Positions 5,741 through 6,133 of a stretch of DNA of 6,133 bases are shown in pieces (the stretch's first letter is position 1; each line of letters opens with the position of its first letter). The notes under the pieces were generated by a model. That model was not told where the DNA came from. It ran no database searches and was given only the letters and a program-made list of their open reading frames with translations. This stretch comes from Candidatus Hydrogenedentota bacterium (GTDB taxonomy: Bacteria > Hydrogenedentota > Hydrogenedentia > Hydrogenedentales > SLHB01). The translations under genes were made by a program, and so were the position numbers. The stretch is taken from NCBI GenBank assembly GCA_007118235.1, contig SKRY01000234.1, positions 1 to 6,133 on the forward strand, written 5' to 3'.

Positions 5741-6133
5741 CCCGCAAAACTCCTGTATTGATTACAAATTCCCGCAAAACCCGCGCGTACCCCACGGGAT
5801 CCTCGGCATGCGTGTTGTGGCCGCATCCCTCCATGATCCGCGTGTGAAGGTGGGGTTGGACTTCCGGCATAGCCTCAACGATATCCACGTACTTCGGATC
5901 ACCCCGGCCGGCAATCGCCAGCGTTGGGGGGGAAAGCTCCGAGAGCCGGTCCCACAGCGCCGGTTGCGCGCCCGCCCCAAGGCATTGGATGGCCATGGCG
6001 AGACCCGTGGGGTTGGCCTCCCGCCGCCGCGCCTTCATGCGGGCCAAAAGTGTGGGATTCTGGCGCAGAGAGGCAAACAGCGCCTGATCATACCATCGCT
6101 CAAGCACGGCGTCGATGCGCTCGGTTTCCAAGG
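5709..6133 (-). CDS. menH: SHCHC synthase MenH, C-terminal part (alpha/beta hydrolase)
   Basis: This frame is open to the right edge, so the N-terminus, including the nucleophile serine of the alpha/beta-hydrolase triad, is outside the window. A TTG at 6131 is only an internal leucine codon. MenH eliminates pyruvate from the MenD product SEPHCHC to give SHCHC. The visible part has NPTGLAMAIQCLGAGAQPALWDRL (residues 40-63 from the edge), the Asp of the triad in IAGRGD (codon 5900-5898), and the His in GCGHNTHAEDP (codon 5819-5817). This GHNxHxE(N/D)P form is typical of MenH rather than a general hydrolase, and menB directly downstream agrees. The family normally ends near LREFV. Here the frame runs about 17 residues further, across the menB ribosome binding site, start and premature TAA, and stops at TGA 5711-5709, a 32-nt overlap. 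menD and menF would be expected further upstream. Confidence 0.88.
   Translation of the reverse strand, partial: LETERIDAVLERWYDQALFASLRQNPTLLARMKARRREANPTGLAMAIQCLGAGAQPALWDRLSELSPPTLAIAGRGDPKYVDIVEAMPEVQPHLHTRIMEGCGHNTHAEDPVGYARVLREFVINTGVLRDESNSMVTNR
5720..5722 (-). other. Premature in-frame TAA in menB
   Basis: The minus-strand codons from 5740 read ATG AGT CCA ATT CAA TGG TAA CCA ACC GGT GAC TAC, all in the menB frame. One base change (AAA, CAA, GAA and others) would restore an open gene. TAA is also the real terminator of menC and menE in this window, so reassignment of TAA is not supported. Confidence 0.85.
5741..5754 (-). promoter_or_regulatory. Ribosome binding site of menB
   Basis: AGGAG (5754-5750) is followed by a 9-nt spacer and ATG at 5740-5738. 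It lies inside the 3' end of menH. It supports 5740 as the ancestral menB start, even though an in-frame TAA follows six codons later. Confidence 0.65.

Noticed and set aside
4868..5761. A 297-codon plus-strand open frame opposite menB
   Set aside because: It lies entirely opposite the strongly conserved MenB sequence and its translation shows no domain of its own, so it is a mirror frame.
1..6133. A novel defence, mobile or CRISPR-type system
   Set aside because: No repeats, integrase or transposase motifs, tRNA genes or unexplained large ORFs are present. Apart from menB codon 7 the window is explained by menaquinone synthesis and LPS kinases.

Overview
The window is a GC-rich, densely packed bacterial segment in which every supportable gene lies on the minus strand, so the biological order runs from high to low coordinates. 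It contains most of a classical (isochorismate/o-succinylbenzoate) menaquinone operon followed by two small sugar-kinase-like genes. A WaaP/KdkA-type lipopolysaccharide kinase together with menaquinone suggests a Gram-negative, LPS-bearing bacterium that respires with menaquinone. I cannot assign a phylum. MenB is of the bicarbonate-dependent type found in enterobacteria, but having menA inside the cluster is unlike the E. coli layout.

Menaquinone block (6133 down to 1485): the 3' part of menH (cut by the right edge), menB, menA, menC and menE. Junctions are tight. menH overlaps menB's predicted start by 32 nt, menB and menA are about 11 nt apart, menA and menC share ATGA, and menC and menE are 4 nt apart. 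This looks like one polycistronic, translationally coupled transcript. The chemistry runs MenH (SHCHC formation), MenC (o-succinylbenzoate), MenE (CoA thioester), MenB (naphthoate ring closure), MenA (prenylation at the membrane). MenF and MenD are not in the window and would be expected beyond the right edge.

Spacer (1484 to 1413): 72 nt holding a weak terminator-like hairpin just after menE and an overlapping sigma70-like promoter candidate in front of the kinase genes.

Kinase block (1412 down to 1): a KdkA-like Kdo kinase, then a second, divergent kinase-fold protein that is truncated by the left edge. The two share a TTGA junction or lie 11 nt apart, depending on the start chosen.

The most notable observation concerns menB. 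The only start with a good ribosome binding site (ATG at 5740-5738) is followed six codons later by an in-frame TAA (5722-5720). The reading frame then continues directly into well-conserved MenB N-terminal sequence. No ATG, GTG, TTG or CTG lies between that TAA and a GTG deep inside the conserved domain. This is a nonsense mutation, a sequence error, or a gene using an unusual initiation or readthrough mechanism. I found no RNA genes, mobile elements, CRISPR arrays or large repeats.
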